Program-made: the position numbers and the translations under genes
In this document: one piece after another, positions 18,138 through 27,451 of the stretch
Layout: every line of letters begins with the position of its first letter
Position numbering within the stretch: position 1 is the stretch's first letter
Notes under the pieces: model-generated
Database searches by the model: none
The model's input: only the letters and a program-made list of their open reading frames with translations
What the model was told of the DNA's origin: nothing
NCBI GenBank assembly: GCA_041749255.1
Contig: JBGTBR010000069.1
Span: 25,393-89,392 of the forward strand
Length of the DNA: 64,000 nt
Direction of reading: 5' to 3'
Source: JABDLO01 sp041749255
GTDB lineage: Bacteria > Bacteroidota > Bacteroidia > Chitinophagales > Saprospiraceae

Positions 18138-20516
18138 ATGAAGAGAAATTCTATTTTATCATTGCTTTTTATCTTGTTGATCCATTTATCTCTTGATGCC
18201 CAATATCGAAACCAATCTAAGCTTACATTGGAAAATATCATGCAAGGTGAGCGTTTTGTAGGGTTCTTGCCTGAAAATATCCAGTGGAACCCCGATAGCA
18301 GGCAAATTCATTTTTCATGGAAACCCAATGACACAGATACTTTGCGGAATCAATACAAGGTCATCATAGAAGATCCAACACCGGTGCAAATAAGCGAAGA
18401 AGAACTTATAGAAATGCCTGCCAGAGGCCAATGGAATAAAGACAGGACGATGATGGTCTATACTAAAAATGGAGATATATATTTGTTTTCCGACATAGAC
18501 CAGACTACCCGGCAAATTACTAAGACTACGGTTAGTGAAAATAACCCTCAATTTTCACAAAAGGGAGATAAGATCTACTTTCGGGTAGAAAATAATCTCT
18601 ATTCCATAAACCTGGAAGGTGGATCTTTGGTGCAATGGACGGATATAAGATCAGGTAAAGAAAAACCTCCAGTCAAACCCGCAGGTGCTGAAAAATGGTT
18701 AAACGATGATCAACTGGAACTATTCGAAGTATTGCAATACAGAGAGCGTGTCAATGAATTGCAAAAAGAAAGAAGAGAGAAACTTCGCCCAAAATCACCT
18801 AAAACCTTTTATCTAGGAGACGATCAATTAAATGATATTCGGATCAGTCCGAATGAGGATTACATCGTATTCAGAGTATCAAAAACAACCAGAGGGAAAA
18901 CTCCAATCGTTCCGGACTATGTTACTACTTCAGGATATACTACTGAATTAAGAACACGAGAGAAGGTGGGAACGGGATCCGTTTCTTACAAAAGCTACAT
19001 ACACTCTCTGAGTTTGGATACTCTATATGAAATACAAACCAGCGGACTTTCCGGTATCTATGATAAACCTGATTTTTTAAAAGAATATCACAAAGATACA
19101 ACAGAATTTATAGAGTCATATGACAAGGAAAGAAGTGTGGTCATTCACGGCCCTTTTTTTAGCGATGACGGCATTGGACTTGTCGATATCAAATCACTTG
19201 ATAATAAAGATCGTTGGCTGGCTACTTTAGATTTGACTACCGGGCAATTAAAACAAATGGACAGGCAAAGAGATGAGGCATGGATTGGTGGTCCAGGCAT
19301 CTACAGCTGGACTGCAGCGCCTGGAAATTTGGGTTGGTTTCCTTCCACCAAAGTTTTTTGGTTTCAATCTGAAGAAAGTGGTTTTTCCCATTTATATACA
19401 ATGAATGCCGAGAATGGACATAAAAGGACGCTTACTTCCGGAAATTTTGAAGTGTTATCAGCTGAGTTATCTCATGATGGTGATGTTTTCTATATCACAG
19501 CAAATAAAGAAGGGCCTCACGAACAACATTTTTATCATTTGTCCATCGATGACGGTAACTGGACGCAAATCACCTCTAAAATAGGCGGTCATCAGGTCAG
19601 TGTATCACCCGATGAAACCTATCTGGCCATTCGATATTCTTACAACAATAAACCCTGGGAACTTTACATCATGCCCAATCGCCCTGGAGAGCAAATGAAA
19701 CAGATTACTTCATCGACATTACCTGCTTTCGATCAGTATAAATGGAGAGAACCCGAGATTGTTTGGTTCACGGCTAGTGATGGAGTAAAGGTGCCAGCGA
19801 GATTGTATAAACCTGTTAAACCGAAAAAAAACGGGCCTGCTGTCATTTTTGTACATGGTGCAGGCTATCTGCAAAACGTACATCAATGGTGGTCATCATA
19901 CTACCGTGAATATATGTTTCACAACTTTCTTACTGATAATGGTTACACCGTTCTGGATATTGACTTTAGGGCGAGCAGTGGCTATGGAAGAGACTGGCGA
20001 ACAGCGATATACCGGGACATGGGCGGCAAAGATCTGAGCGACCAGGTGGATGGTGCTGCGTATCTTGTAAAGAACCACAATGTTGGAAAAAATAAAATAG
20101 GAATTTACGGAGGTTCCTATGGAGGATTCATCACATTGATGGCTATGTTTAAGAATCCTGATGTATTTAGAAGTGGAGCTGCTCTCCGTTCTGTGGCTGA
20201 TTGGTCTCATTATAACCAAGGCTATACTGCTAATATCTTAAACACGCCTACTGATGATCCCAGATCGTATTACAGAAGTTCCCCTATTTATCATGCCGAT
20301 GGATTAAAAGGAGATCTCCTTATGCTGCACGGAATGATAGACATAAATGTGCACTTCCAGGACGTTGTGCGTTTATCGCAAAAGTTAATTGAGTTAGGAA
20401 AAGATAACTGGGAAATGGCCATTTTTCCTTTGGAAGACCATGGCTTTATAGAATCCAGTAGTTGGTTGGACGAGTATAAAAGGATCTATAGATTATTTGA
20501 AGAAACCCTTCGCTAA
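18138..20516 (+). CDS. S9 family (prolyl oligopeptidase/DPP4-like) serine peptidase, secreted
   Basis: A 792-residue peptidase. Signal peptide about 1-21 (ending SLDAQ). Residues about 40-530 form a DPP IV-type beta-propeller. The alpha/beta-hydrolase domain at about 560-790 has the nucleophile elbow YGGSYGG with Ser660, Asp in MLHGMIDINVHFQD, and His in EDHGF. Preceding oxyanion sequences are FVHGAGYLQ and DFRASSGYG. The family removes dipeptides or acts on short peptides; export suggests periplasmic breakdown of imported peptides. It follows the TonB receptor/DUF4249 pair on the same strand. Exact bond preference cannot be read from sequence. Confidence 0.9.
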   Translation: MKRNSILSLLFILLIHLSLDAQYRNQSKLTLENIMQGERFVGFLPENIQWNPDSRQIHFSWKPNDTDTLRNQYKVIIEDPTPVQISEEELIEMPARGQWNKDRTMMVYTKNGDIYLFSDIDQTTRQITKTTVSENNPQFSQKGDKIYFRVENNLYSINLEGGSLVQWTDIRSGKEKPPVKPAGAEKWLNDDQLELFEVLQYRERVNELQKERREKLRPKSPKTFYLGDDQLNDIRISPNEDYIVFRVSKTTRGKTPIVPDYVTTSGYTTELRTREKVGTGSVSYKSYIHSLSLDTLYEIQTSGLSGIYDKPDFLKEYHKDTTEFIESYDKERSVVIHGPFFSDDGIGLVDIKSLDNKDRWLATLDLTTGQLKQMDRQRDEAWIGGPGIYSWTAAPGNLGWFPSTKVFWFQSEESGFSHLYTMNAENGHKRTLTSGNFEVLSAELSHDGDVFYITANKEGPHEQHFYHLSIDDGNWTQITSKIGGHQVSVSPDETYLAIRYSYNNKPWELYIMPNRPGEQMKQITSSTLPAFDQYKWREPEIVWFTASDGVKVPARLYKPVKPKKNGPAVIFVHGAGYLQNVHQWWSSYYREYMFHNFLTDNGYTVLDIDFRASSGYGRDWRTAIYRDMGGKDLSDQVDGAAYLVKNHNVGKNKIGIYGGSYGGFITLMAMFKNPDVFRSGAALRSVADWSHYNQGYTANILNTPTDDPRSYYRSSPIYHADGLKGDLLMLHGMIDINVHFQDVVRLSQKLIELGKDNWEMAIFPLEDHGFIESSSWLDEYKRIYRLFEETLR

Positions 20517-20655
20517 TTGGTTTTAATCAAATACTAACTCATTAGATATGATTAATTCTTTTTCTTTATGCAGTGAGTAATCTTTCAGCCTAAAAGACTG
20601 GAACTGAGAATTTAATATCAATTTGTTACACGATTTTTGCAATCAAAACTCAAAA

Positions 20656-21084
20656 TCATTTTGCAAATATCTGGCTCATATCTTTAAAAGATTTAAACTC
20701 AAGAGCATTTCCACTAGGATCTTTAAAAAACATAGTGGCCTGTTCACCTACCTGACCCTTAAACCGGATGTAGGGCTCTATAATGAAATGAACACCTTTT
20801 TGCCTAAGTTGATCTGACAGTTCATGCCATTTTTCCCATTCCAAAACTACCCCAAAATGAGGAACGGGCACATCATGACCGTCAACTGGATTTAGATGCA
20901 ACGATTCTAAATCGCCCATTGGTTCTTTATAGTGGATGACAAATTGATGGCCGAAAAAATCAAAGTCTACCCAATGATCGGAGCTACGTCCTTCTTCACA
21001 TCCAAGTATATCTCTGTAAAATCTTCTGGCTTGATTAAGATCTGAAACGGGAACGGCGAGATGAAAGGGGGTTAATGTGTTCAT
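20656..21084 (-). CDS. VOC-family (glyoxalase/bleomycin-resistance fold) protein
   Basis: A 142-residue protein of the vicinal oxygen chelate fold: N-terminal FHLAVPVSDLNQARRFYRDILGCEEGR with the first metal-ligand His, HWVDFDFFGHQFVIHY, then a second beta-alpha-beta-beta-beta unit VPVPHFGVVLEWEKWHEL...FMFKDPSGNALEFKSF-like ending (TMFFKDPSGNALEFKSF). Such proteins act as dioxygenases, lyases or antibiotic-binding proteins. The final DPSGNALEFK motif with Glu is shared with dioxygenase-type members. Substrate unknown. It lies upstream of nothing obviously related; the YdeI-like gene is 79 bp away on the same strand. Confidence 0.8.
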   Translation of the reverse strand: MNTLTPFHLAVPVSDLNQARRFYRDILGCEEGRSSDHWVDFDFFGHQFVIHYKEPMGDLESLHLNPVDGHDVPVPHFGVVLEWEKWHELSDQLRQKGVHFIIEPYIRFKGQVGEQATMFFKDPSGNALEFKSFKDMSQIFAK

Positions 21085-21163
21085 GTATTAAGGTTGATGG
21101 ATTTTTTTAAAAATCAAACTTTTTAAATTATTAAAAAATTGAAATGGAAAAATTCAAAATTTA

Positions 21164-21763
21164 CTACGACTTTGATCGGTAATGGTCATTCAAACCAATA
21201 CCTTTCAAAATCAAAGGTACGATCTTTTTTAATCTTTGATCCTGGGTGCTTTCTCTTTTTGCTTCATGGATGTATTCAATGTATTCCTTTCTTTTACCGG
21301 GGCTCAACTTCATAAATTGCATATTTAATATCTTATCAGAGGACAAGGCATTTGCTAATTTCTCAGGAATCTTTATAGGATCATATGGCTTATTTACAAT
21401 CGATTTTCCCTGTCTGTTCTTTTGTATACCTTCCCTGACATACTGAAGAATTTTGTCCTTTTCTATCGCTACTGCTGATTCAAACCTCCAGTGTCTCATG
21501 GCAACTGTTTTCCCAGGTTGAGCGTTCACTAAAACTTTCCACGGATCATCAAGAATGGCTCCCTGGTGAAACCACCAAGCTACATACCCCTTAAAATGGC
21601 CTAAACCAATCAGATTTTGCCCTGCCAACGAATACGTAGGCATACCCCATTTTATTTCTTCTGTCAATTCTGTTTCCAGTAAGATATTGCGTAATTTTTC
21701 TAACATGGGTTTCCATCGTCCACTTTCCTCAATGATCCTCTCTATTTTATCATCAGATTTCAT
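21164..21763 (-). CDS. YdeI/DUF1801-family protein
   Basis: A 199-residue protein. An N-terminal DUF1801-type domain (WKPMLEKLRNILLETELTEEIKWGMPTYSLAGQNLIGLGHFKGYVAWWFHQGA) is followed by a C-terminal YdeI/OmpD-associated segment (KLANALSSDKILNMQFMKLSPGKRKEYIEYIHEAK...RLKKIVPLILKGIG). The C-terminal helix pair is annotated as 'bacteriocin protection' in related proteins. The function is not known. It is a typical length for the Bacteroidota YdeI family. It is separated from the deacylase gene upstream by a REP-like element at 21912-21975. Confidence 0.75.
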   Translation of the reverse strand: MKSDDKIERIIEESGRWKPMLEKLRNILLETELTEEIKWGMPTYSLAGQNLIGLGHFKGYVAWWFHQGAILDDPWKVLVNAQPGKTVAMRHWRFESAVAIEKDKILQYVREGIQKNRQGKSIVNKPYDPIKIPEKLANALSSDKILNMQFMKLSPGKRKEYIEYIHEAKRESTQDQRLKKIVPLILKGIGLNDHYRSKS

Positions 21764-21911
21764 CAGAGTACTTTTTAAAAATTAGATTAAAGAATTTGCA
21801 GATGTCTGTATATCGCAACCACTCAGATAATAATAGAAAACGTTAAATTTTGTCAACAATTTTGCTAATATTGAGCAGAAATATCGCTAAAATTAATTCA
21901 ATTTCACTATT

Positions 21912-21975
21912 AAACCCCGCCCAATGCTTTGGGTGGAGCTATTCATAATTTAACTCCTTCGGAGTTATTGAATAG
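21912..21975. repeat. REP-like element with two hairpins
   Basis: A perfect 7-bp stem TAACTCC/GGAGTTA (21951-21957 with 21961-21967, TTC loop) sits inside outer arms CTATTCA/TGAATAG (21939-21945 with 21969-21975). Beside it is an 8-bp stem CCGCCCAA/TTGGGTGG (21917-21924 with 21929-21936). This layout resembles the palindromic intergenic repeats common in Bacteroidota. It lies just after the deacylase gene end and may also act as its terminator. Confidence 0.55.
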
Positions 21976-21985
21976 TTGTCAAAAT

Positions 21986-23626
21986 TTATTGCCCTTGAAA
22001 CCCGGGACCCTTTACAAATCTACCAGGTGTAGCGTCTGTATGTTCTCCATCTCTGAGCACCATAACGCCATTTACTAAAACATGAATCACTCCTTCCGCA
22101 TATTGGTGAGGTTCTTCAAAAGTGGCATTATCTTTCACTTCTGCCTGATCAAAAACGACTACATCGGCATAATAACCTGGCATGAGACGACCTCTTTTCT
22201 TGATTTTTAGCGTTTCCGCGGGAAAGGAAGTCAACCGTCTTATACCTTCTTCCAATGGAAATAAACCCTCGTCCCTGGAATATTTACCAATGACTCTGGC
22301 GAATGATCCATAAGCTCTGGGATGAGTACTTTGATTCAGGAATACTCCCTCAGCCGAATAGGATCCGGCATCAGAACAAAAACTCATCCATGGTTGAACT
22401 ATTTTTTTGCGTATGTTTTCCTCCAACATAGAAAAATATACCACCTGAATACGGCTGTCATCCTCCACAATTAAGTCGATCATGGTTTCTTTGGGTGATT
22501 TTTTTAATTCAGCGGCTACTTCTGATAATCGTTTTCCTATATGCTTTCGCAACTCAGGATTTCTGAATCCTACAAACATGATCTTATCTGGCGGTCTATC
22601 AAACTTTATATCCCTCAATATCCTGTTTCTAAGCCTTCTGTCTTTTAACCGTTCTATAGCAGCTGGGATTCCGCCATCCCTCACCCATTCGGGAAGTTGT
22701 ACATGCAATCCTGTTGAACTGGCATTATATGTATACATATCGGCCGTTATGGATAAACCTTCCTTTCTCGCCTGTTCGATCATCAATATTGCTTCGTCCA
22801 TTTTATGCCAGTTATTTTCACCTGACGCTTTGAGGTGATATATCTCAGCGGAAATATCAGCTTCACGCGAAATGGTTATCAGTTCCTCCATGGATTCGAG
22901 AAGTTGATCTCCCTCATCTCTAATATGCGATATATACATACCATTATATTTAGCCGCCACTTTACTTAAAGCGATTAATTCTTCCGTATCTGCATATCGG
23001 CTGGGTTCATAAAGGAGGGAAGAAGAGATACCTACCGCACCCGACTTCATTTCTATATCCAATAAATCTTGCATCTGTTTTATTTCTTCCCTGGTAGCCT
23101 TTCTGTTTTCCATTCCAATGACATATTCTCTAAGTGTGCCGTTTCCTATAAAAGAAGTAATATTGGTTGAAACCCCTTTGTCCTCCAGATGTTGGAGGTA
23201 TTCGCCCAGATTTGTCCATGTAATACTGTATTTGATTTCTCCCTGACCTGCTATCATTCTCGCTTTCATTGTGTCATTGAGGGGTCCCATGGATGTGCCT
23301 TCACCCAATACTTCTAATGTTACACCTTGCCGTATATCACTTTGAGACCTGCCATCATGAAGAAGAGATATATTAGCCCAACTTAGCATATTGATAAACC
23401 CCGGAGATACAGCTTTACCTTCAACATCTATTATATTATTACTTTTTCCTTTAAATATTCCTACAGCTGCAATAGTATCAGCAATGATTCCGATATCACC
23501 GATAAAAGGTGTCCCACCTGATCCATCATATATTACACCATTTTTAATGATAAGATCGTAGGTACCTGTCTTTTCTCCACACGATGATATAACCAATATT
23601 AGCAATAGAAATCCATATCTCTTCAT
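21986..23626 (-). CDS. N-acyl-D-amino-acid deacylase (D-aminoacylase) family lipoprotein
   Basis: A 546-residue metal-dependent amidohydrolase. The start at 23626 (MKRYGFLLLILVISSC) gives a lipoprotein signal with lipobox ISSC; the frame can be extended upstream but without a signal. The amidohydrolase barrel begins YDLIIKNGVIYDGSGGTPFIGDIGI and VSPGFINMLSWAN. In classical D-aminoacylases the latter is PGFIDxHxH, so the two metal-binding His appear replaced (NMLSW), which questions part of the metal site. Later motifs are YISHIRDEGD (conserved His), EIYHLKASGENNW (conserved His), FCSDAGSY (conserved Asp), and YADVVVFDQAEVKDNATFEEPHQYAEGVIHVLVNG. Members act on N-acyl-D-amino acids or related amides. 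Role inferred. Confidence 0.82.
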   Translation of the reverse strand: MKRYGFLLLILVISSCGEKTGTYDLIIKNGVIYDGSGGTPFIGDIGIIADTIAAVGIFKGKSNNIIDVEGKAVSPGFINMLSWANISLLHDGRSQSDIRQGVTLEVLGEGTSMGPLNDTMKARMIAGQGEIKYSITWTNLGEYLQHLEDKGVSTNITSFIGNGTLREYVIGMENRKATREEIKQMQDLLDIEMKSGAVGISSSLLYEPSRYADTEELIALSKVAAKYNGMYISHIRDEGDQLLESMEELITISREADISAEIYHLKASGENNWHKMDEAILMIEQARKEGLSITADMYTYNASSTGLHVQLPEWVRDGGIPAAIERLKDRRLRNRILRDIKFDRPPDKIMFVGFRNPELRKHIGKRLSEVAAELKKSPKETMIDLIVEDDSRIQVVYFSMLEENIRKKIVQPWMSFCSDAGSYSAEGVFLNQSTHPRAYGSFARVIGKYSRDEGLFPLEEGIRRLTSFPAETLKIKKRGRLMPGYYADVVVFDQAEVKDNATFEEPHQYAEGVIHVLVNGVMVLRDGEHTDATPGRFVKGPGFQGQ

Positions 23627-23730
23627 AAATATTATATTAAAAACAAATCTATAATTGACAACAAGATTGAAGTTAATCAATTCGGAAGAAAAGTTCAAAT
23701 TTATTGAACAAATCCTGTTTTAAATATGGA

Positions 23731-24519
23731 TTATTTCTTTTTACCCGTATTAGTTATACTGATCAAATCATCAATTTTATTCTCCAATTGGAGAATTTTG
23801 GCTTCCAGTTCATCATTGTTATCACTGACCATGGTATCTACAAAAATGGAATTAACCAAAGACAATCCAAATATGCCTCCAAAGAATAATACTATGATAA
23901 AGTACATCCTTGTAAAAAATGTAACTGTAGGTGAAGCAACTTTTGCAATATCATCAGGAATTTCAAACCATCCCTCAATGGTAAAAACTTTAAAAATGGA
24001 ATAAAATGAAATGATCGGATCATCAAAATATTCAGGAGCTAGATCCTTAAATAGGAAACACGATATCAATGCCACTATAAAATTAAATACAAAAAAACCA
24101 AATACGATCAAAATAGACGACTTAATGGCCCTACCCACACCATCCATAAGATGGGCTACATTTGGAATAAATCTGAGAAATCTAAAAAATTTAAAAACCC
24201 GCATGATTCTGAAAATGAGAAGGAACTCAAGGGTGTAAAGATTTAATTGAAATAACCAGGTAATCAGTGAGGGCAAGGCCAAAAACACAAGGACAAAATC
24301 AAACGTATTCCAACCTGAAGAGAGGTATCCCCTAAATCCGTATACGCGGATTTTCGTCAATGCTTCAAAAATGAATATGACAGTGATGAAATTATCCAGG
24401 TTATCGAGCCAGGTGGATAGTGGAGTAGGTGGGTCAAATCCTTGCATGAATATGATAATAGCATTAATGGCTATTATTACAATGATAAAAACATCATTGA
24501 GGAGCAGTCTTTTTACCAT
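23731..24519 (-). CDS. Voltage-gated cation (NavBac-like) channel
   Basis: A 262-residue six-helix channel subunit forming homotetramers. S1 is about 9-26, S2 39-57, S3 71-88. S4 has basic residues every third position (R104, R107, K110, R113, R116). S5 is about 133-156. The pore filter is TIEGWFE at 180-186, close to the TLESW filter of NaChBac with Ser replaced by Gly. S6 is about 203-229, and a heptad-like C-terminal coil (ELEAKILQLENKIDDLI) matches the NavBac tetramerisation helix. Sodium selectivity is the likely reading because the ring Glu is kept. It may support motility, pH or osmotic homeostasis; context is silent. It follows the deacylase gene with no link. Confidence 0.87.
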   Translation of the reverse strand: MVKRLLLNDVFIIVIIAINAIIIFMQGFDPPTPLSTWLDNLDNFITVIFIFEALTKIRVYGFRGYLSSGWNTFDFVLVFLALPSLITWLFQLNLYTLEFLLIFRIMRVFKFFRFLRFIPNVAHLMDGVGRAIKSSILIVFGFFVFNFIVALISCFLFKDLAPEYFDDPIISFYSIFKVFTIEGWFEIPDDIAKVASPTVTFFTRMYFIIVLFFGGIFGLSLVNSIFVDTMVSDNNDELEAKILQLENKIDDLISITNTGKKK

Positions 24520-24633
24520 GATATTTTTTTATGCTAAATATCTGATATTTCGGTGAAATGAAAAATTTTACAGCTATTTCATCCCGTTTTATAGATCAAA
24601 GAAAGGGTTACAATCAATTGTGATTTATATGAA

Positions 24634-25224
24634 TCATATGATGTCTGTTTTATTAATGTACTTCCACTCTCCAACGTGTAATTGATCAATGGATAACTTA
24701 TTAATACCCACTCTGATCAATCTGAGTGCTGGAAAACCAACTGCGGCACACATTTTTCTAATCTGCCGGTTTTTGCCTTCGTGAAGTGTGATACTTATCC
24801 AGGAAGTGGGGATTGATTTCCTGAATCTTATTGGAGGATTTCTGCCGGGAACCTCCGGACTGGATATTTTAGAGACTTTGGCTGGTAAGGTGCGTATATT
24901 TTTTTTGCCAATCCGAATGTAAACACCCTGGTTAAGCTCGTAAATGACTTTTTCATCCATTTCTCCTTCCAGTTGTACTAGATAGGTTTTTGACTTCTTA
25001 TTGCCGGGATTCAATAAAGAATCTACGAGTTCTTTGTCATTGGTCAACAATAAAAGTCCTTCAGAATCTTTATCCAACCTTCCAATGGGGTAAATATCTT
25101 TTTGAATTCCTTCAAAATAATCCAATAAGGTACTTTGGCCAGGATGGTCTGGGGTGAATTGGGATAGAACCCCAAAAGGTTTGTAAAATGCGATATAAAT
25201 TAATTTCTTCTTCATTGGAAACAA
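24634..25224 (-). CDS. RluE/RsuA-type rRNA pseudouridine synthase
   Basis: A 196-residue pseudouridine synthase of the RsuA/RluB/RluE group. Catalytic Asp51 is in GRLDKDSEGLLLLTND. The KTYLVQLEG and HEGKNRQIRKMCAAVGFPALRLIRVGI motifs complete the fold. No N-terminal S4 RNA-binding domain is present, as in RluE, which modifies U2457 of 23S rRNA. The start at 25224 (MFPMKKK) could also be the Met at residue 4. It lies 38 bp downstream of ychF on the same strand and is probably co-transcribed with it. The exact rRNA target is not certain from sequence. Confidence 0.83.
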   Translation of the reverse strand: MFPMKKKLIYIAFYKPFGVLSQFTPDHPGQSTLLDYFEGIQKDIYPIGRLDKDSEGLLLLTNDKELVDSLLNPGNKKSKTYLVQLEGEMDEKVIYELNQGVYIRIGKKNIRTLPAKVSKISSPEVPGRNPPIRFRKSIPTSWISITLHEGKNRQIRKMCAAVGFPALRLIRVGINKLSIDQLHVGEWKYINKTDII

Positions 25225-25262
25225 TTCATCCTGAAGATATAATACAAGTCTAAGATAGAGAT

Positions 25263-26360
25263 TTATACATTAAACCTGAAATGCATCACATCTCCATCTT
25301 TAACAACATAGTCCTTTCCCTCAACACTCATTTTTCCAGCTTCTTTGACAGCAGCCTCTGATTTATACCGAATAAATTCGTCGTATTTAATCACTTCTGC
25401 CCTGATAAATCCTTTTTCAAAATCTGAATGAATTACTCCTGCGGCTTGTGGAGCTTTAGTACCTCTGGTAATGGTCCAAGCCCGCACTTCTTTTTCACCG
25501 GCAGTAAAGTATGTGATGAGTTTTAATAATTGATAACTCGCCAGGATGACTCTGTTTACTCCCGGTTCTTCCATACCCATTTCCCTTACAAATTCCATTC
25601 TTTCTTCCGGGTCTTCTAGTTCAGCAATTTCTGCTTCAATGCTGGCACAGACAAAGATGGTTTCAGCATTTTCCGCTTCCACTGCCTTAAGCACCTGTTG
25701 AGTGAGTTCATTACCGGAGTGGACTGAATTCTCATCGACGTTACATACATATAAAATAGGTTTAGCCGTAAGAAGATACATATCGTGGAAAAGATCTGCG
25801 TACTCATCCGTCACATTGAAAGATCTGGCAGGCATACCTTTTTCTAAATGCATTTTAATTGAAATGGCAGAATCCAGCTTTTTGACATCCCCTTTATCTC
25901 CACTTTTCGCCTGTTTTCTGAGCTTTTCAATCCTTTTCTCCAATGTATCAAGATCCTTAAAAATTAATTCCATATCGATGATCTCTTTATCCCTCACGGG
26001 ATCGACATTGCCATCTACATGGACTACGTTATCATCTTCAAAACATCTTATGACATGGATAATAGCATCAACTTCCCGTATGTTGGCGAGAAATTGATTA
26101 CCCAATCCTTCACCTTTACTGGCTCCTTTGATAAGGCCGGCAATATCTACAATTTCTACTGATGTTGGCAATACTCTCAATGGTTGGACCAGTTCTGCCA
26201 GTTTTTCCAATCTGGGATCAGGAACTGTGATAACTCCTATATTGGGCTCTTTTGTCGCAAATGGATAATTTGCAGCCAGGACTTTTGCTGCAGTGAGAGC
26301 ATTGAAAAGGGTAGACTTGCCTACATTAGGAAGGCCTACAATTCCACATTTTAATGACAT
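25263..26360 (-). CDS. ychF: Redox-regulated ATPase/GTPase YchF
   Basis: A 365-residue P-loop protein of the Obg-related YchF/OLA1 family. Walker A is GLPNVGKST at 9-17, with no Lys in the G4 motif: NVDE at the NKxD position, the family mark of ATP preference. DIAGLIKGASKGEGLGNQFL is switch II. Next comes a helical coiled insertion at about 125-170 (KDLDTLEKRIEKLRKQAKSG). The C-terminal TGS domain holds GEKEVRAWTITRGTKAPQAAGVIHSDFEKGFIRAEVI. YchF binds ribosomes and modulates stress responses and translation fidelity. It sits upstream of the pseudouridine synthase, both linked to ribosome function. Length is standard. Confidence 0.95.
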   Translation of the reverse strand: MSLKCGIVGLPNVGKSTLFNALTAAKVLAANYPFATKEPNIGVITVPDPRLEKLAELVQPLRVLPTSVEIVDIAGLIKGASKGEGLGNQFLANIREVDAIIHVIRCFEDDNVVHVDGNVDPVRDKEIIDMELIFKDLDTLEKRIEKLRKQAKSGDKGDVKKLDSAISIKMHLEKGMPARSFNVTDEYADLFHDMYLLTAKPILYVCNVDENSVHSGNELTQQVLKAVEAENAETIFVCASIEAEIAELEDPEERMEFVREMGMEEPGVNRVILASYQLLKLITYFTAGEKEVRAWTITRGTKAPQAAGVIHSDFEKGFIRAEVIKYDEFIRYKSEAAVKEAGKMSVEGKDYVVKDGDVMHFRFNV

Positions 26361-26416
26361 GTTTGATTATTTCGGAATGGTGAGTTTATGCAATATTTTG
26401 AATGATTGGATGGATA

Positions 26417-27451
26417 CTAATCCATTATAAAAGGATAGTCTTTTTGAGTGTAATTATCGTCATACAGATCAGAAGGAAGTGGCCAGTCACTGTTTTCAGC
26501 AAAATCTAAGGCATCATCAATCTCTTCCATAATTGCATTCTGAATTTTTTCGATTTCTTCTTTTGTAGCAATCTTATTGGATAGGATTTTATCTTCGGTT
26601 ATGACAATTGGATCCCTTTCTTTGTAACTTTCCAGTTCTTCTTTAGTCCGGTATTTAGCTGGATCAGAAACTGAATGCCCTCTATATCTGTAGGTTTTTA
26701 TATCAAGATAATATGGGCCTTTACCTGCTCTAATATGAGCAGCAGCTTTTTGAATTGCTTCATGGCATGCTTCAGGATTCATTCCATCTACCGATTCTGA
26801 GGGCATATCATATGCAAGACCTAATTTTGCTAAATCAATAATATTGCTGGTTCTCTTTACAGAGGTTCCCATAGCGTAACCATTATTTTCACATATGTAA
26901 AGGACGGGAAGTTTCCAGGTCATTGCCATATTAAAAGATTCATGAAGTGATCCTTGTCTGGCGGCACCATCTCCAAACATGCATACTGCCAGGTTATCGG
27001 TTCCTTTATATTGTTCTGCCAGTGCTATTCCAGTTCCTATTGGGATCTGAGCTCCTACGATTCCATTACCACCAAAGTAATTATGCTTTGCTGAAAAGAA
27101 ATGCATCGAACCACCTTTGCCTTTTACACATCCAGTAACTTTGCCAAATAATTCTGCCATACAACTTCTCGAACTAAGACCTCGCATAAGAGCGATACCA
27201 TGTTGGCGATAAGCTGTAACTACCTTATCTTCAGGTCTGATGCCTGTGAGCAAACCAGCTGCTATGGCCTCCTGTCCAATGTATACATGACAGAAACCAC
27301 GAATCTTTTGCTGGGAGTAAGCCATCAGTGTTTTTTCTTCAAACTTTCTTATTCTATACATCATTTCATACCAAAGAAGATACGTCTCTTTGTTGTACTT
27401 AGACTCCTTTTTCTTAGAAGATGATTTTTCTTTGACTACGGTCTCTGACAT
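26417..27451 (-). CDS. pdhA: Pyruvate dehydrogenase E1 component, alpha subunit
   Basis: A 344-residue E1-alpha. The thiamine diphosphate motif is GDGAARQGSLHESFNMAMTWKLPVLYICENN, with the GDG...NN ends of the TPP fold. The GFCHVYIGQEAIAAGL and RQHGIALMRG stretches bind substrate and cofactor, and the regulatory-loop region TYRYRGHSVSDPAKYRT is conserved. It catalyses pyruvate decarboxylation and lipoyl reduction with E1-beta, which is not adjacent here; in many Bacteroidota pdhA lies apart from pdhB or beside pdhC. A Lys/Ser-rich N-terminal extension (VKEKSSSKKKESKYNKE) is typical of Bacteroidota. Probably monocistronic with a short leader. Confidence 0.93.
   Translation of the reverse strand: MSETVVKEKSSSKKKESKYNKETYLLWYEMMYRIRKFEEKTLMAYSQQKIRGFCHVYIGQEAIAAGLLTGIRPEDKVVTAYRQHGIALMRGLSSRSCMAELFGKVTGCVKGKGGSMHFFSAKHNYFGGNGIVGAQIPIGTGIALAEQYKGTDNLAVCMFGDGAARQGSLHESFNMAMTWKLPVLYICENNGYAMGTSVKRTSNIIDLAKLGLAYDMPSESVDGMNPEACHEAIQKAAAHIRAGKGPYYLDIKTYRYRGHSVSDPAKYRTKEELESYKERDPIVITEDKILSNKIATKEEIEKIQNAIMEEIDDALDFAENSDWPLPSDLYDDNYTQKDYPFIMD

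Noticed and set aside
21986..23698. The longer D-aminoacylase start at 23698
   Set aside because: The added 24 residues hide a clear lipoprotein signal that begins at 23626.
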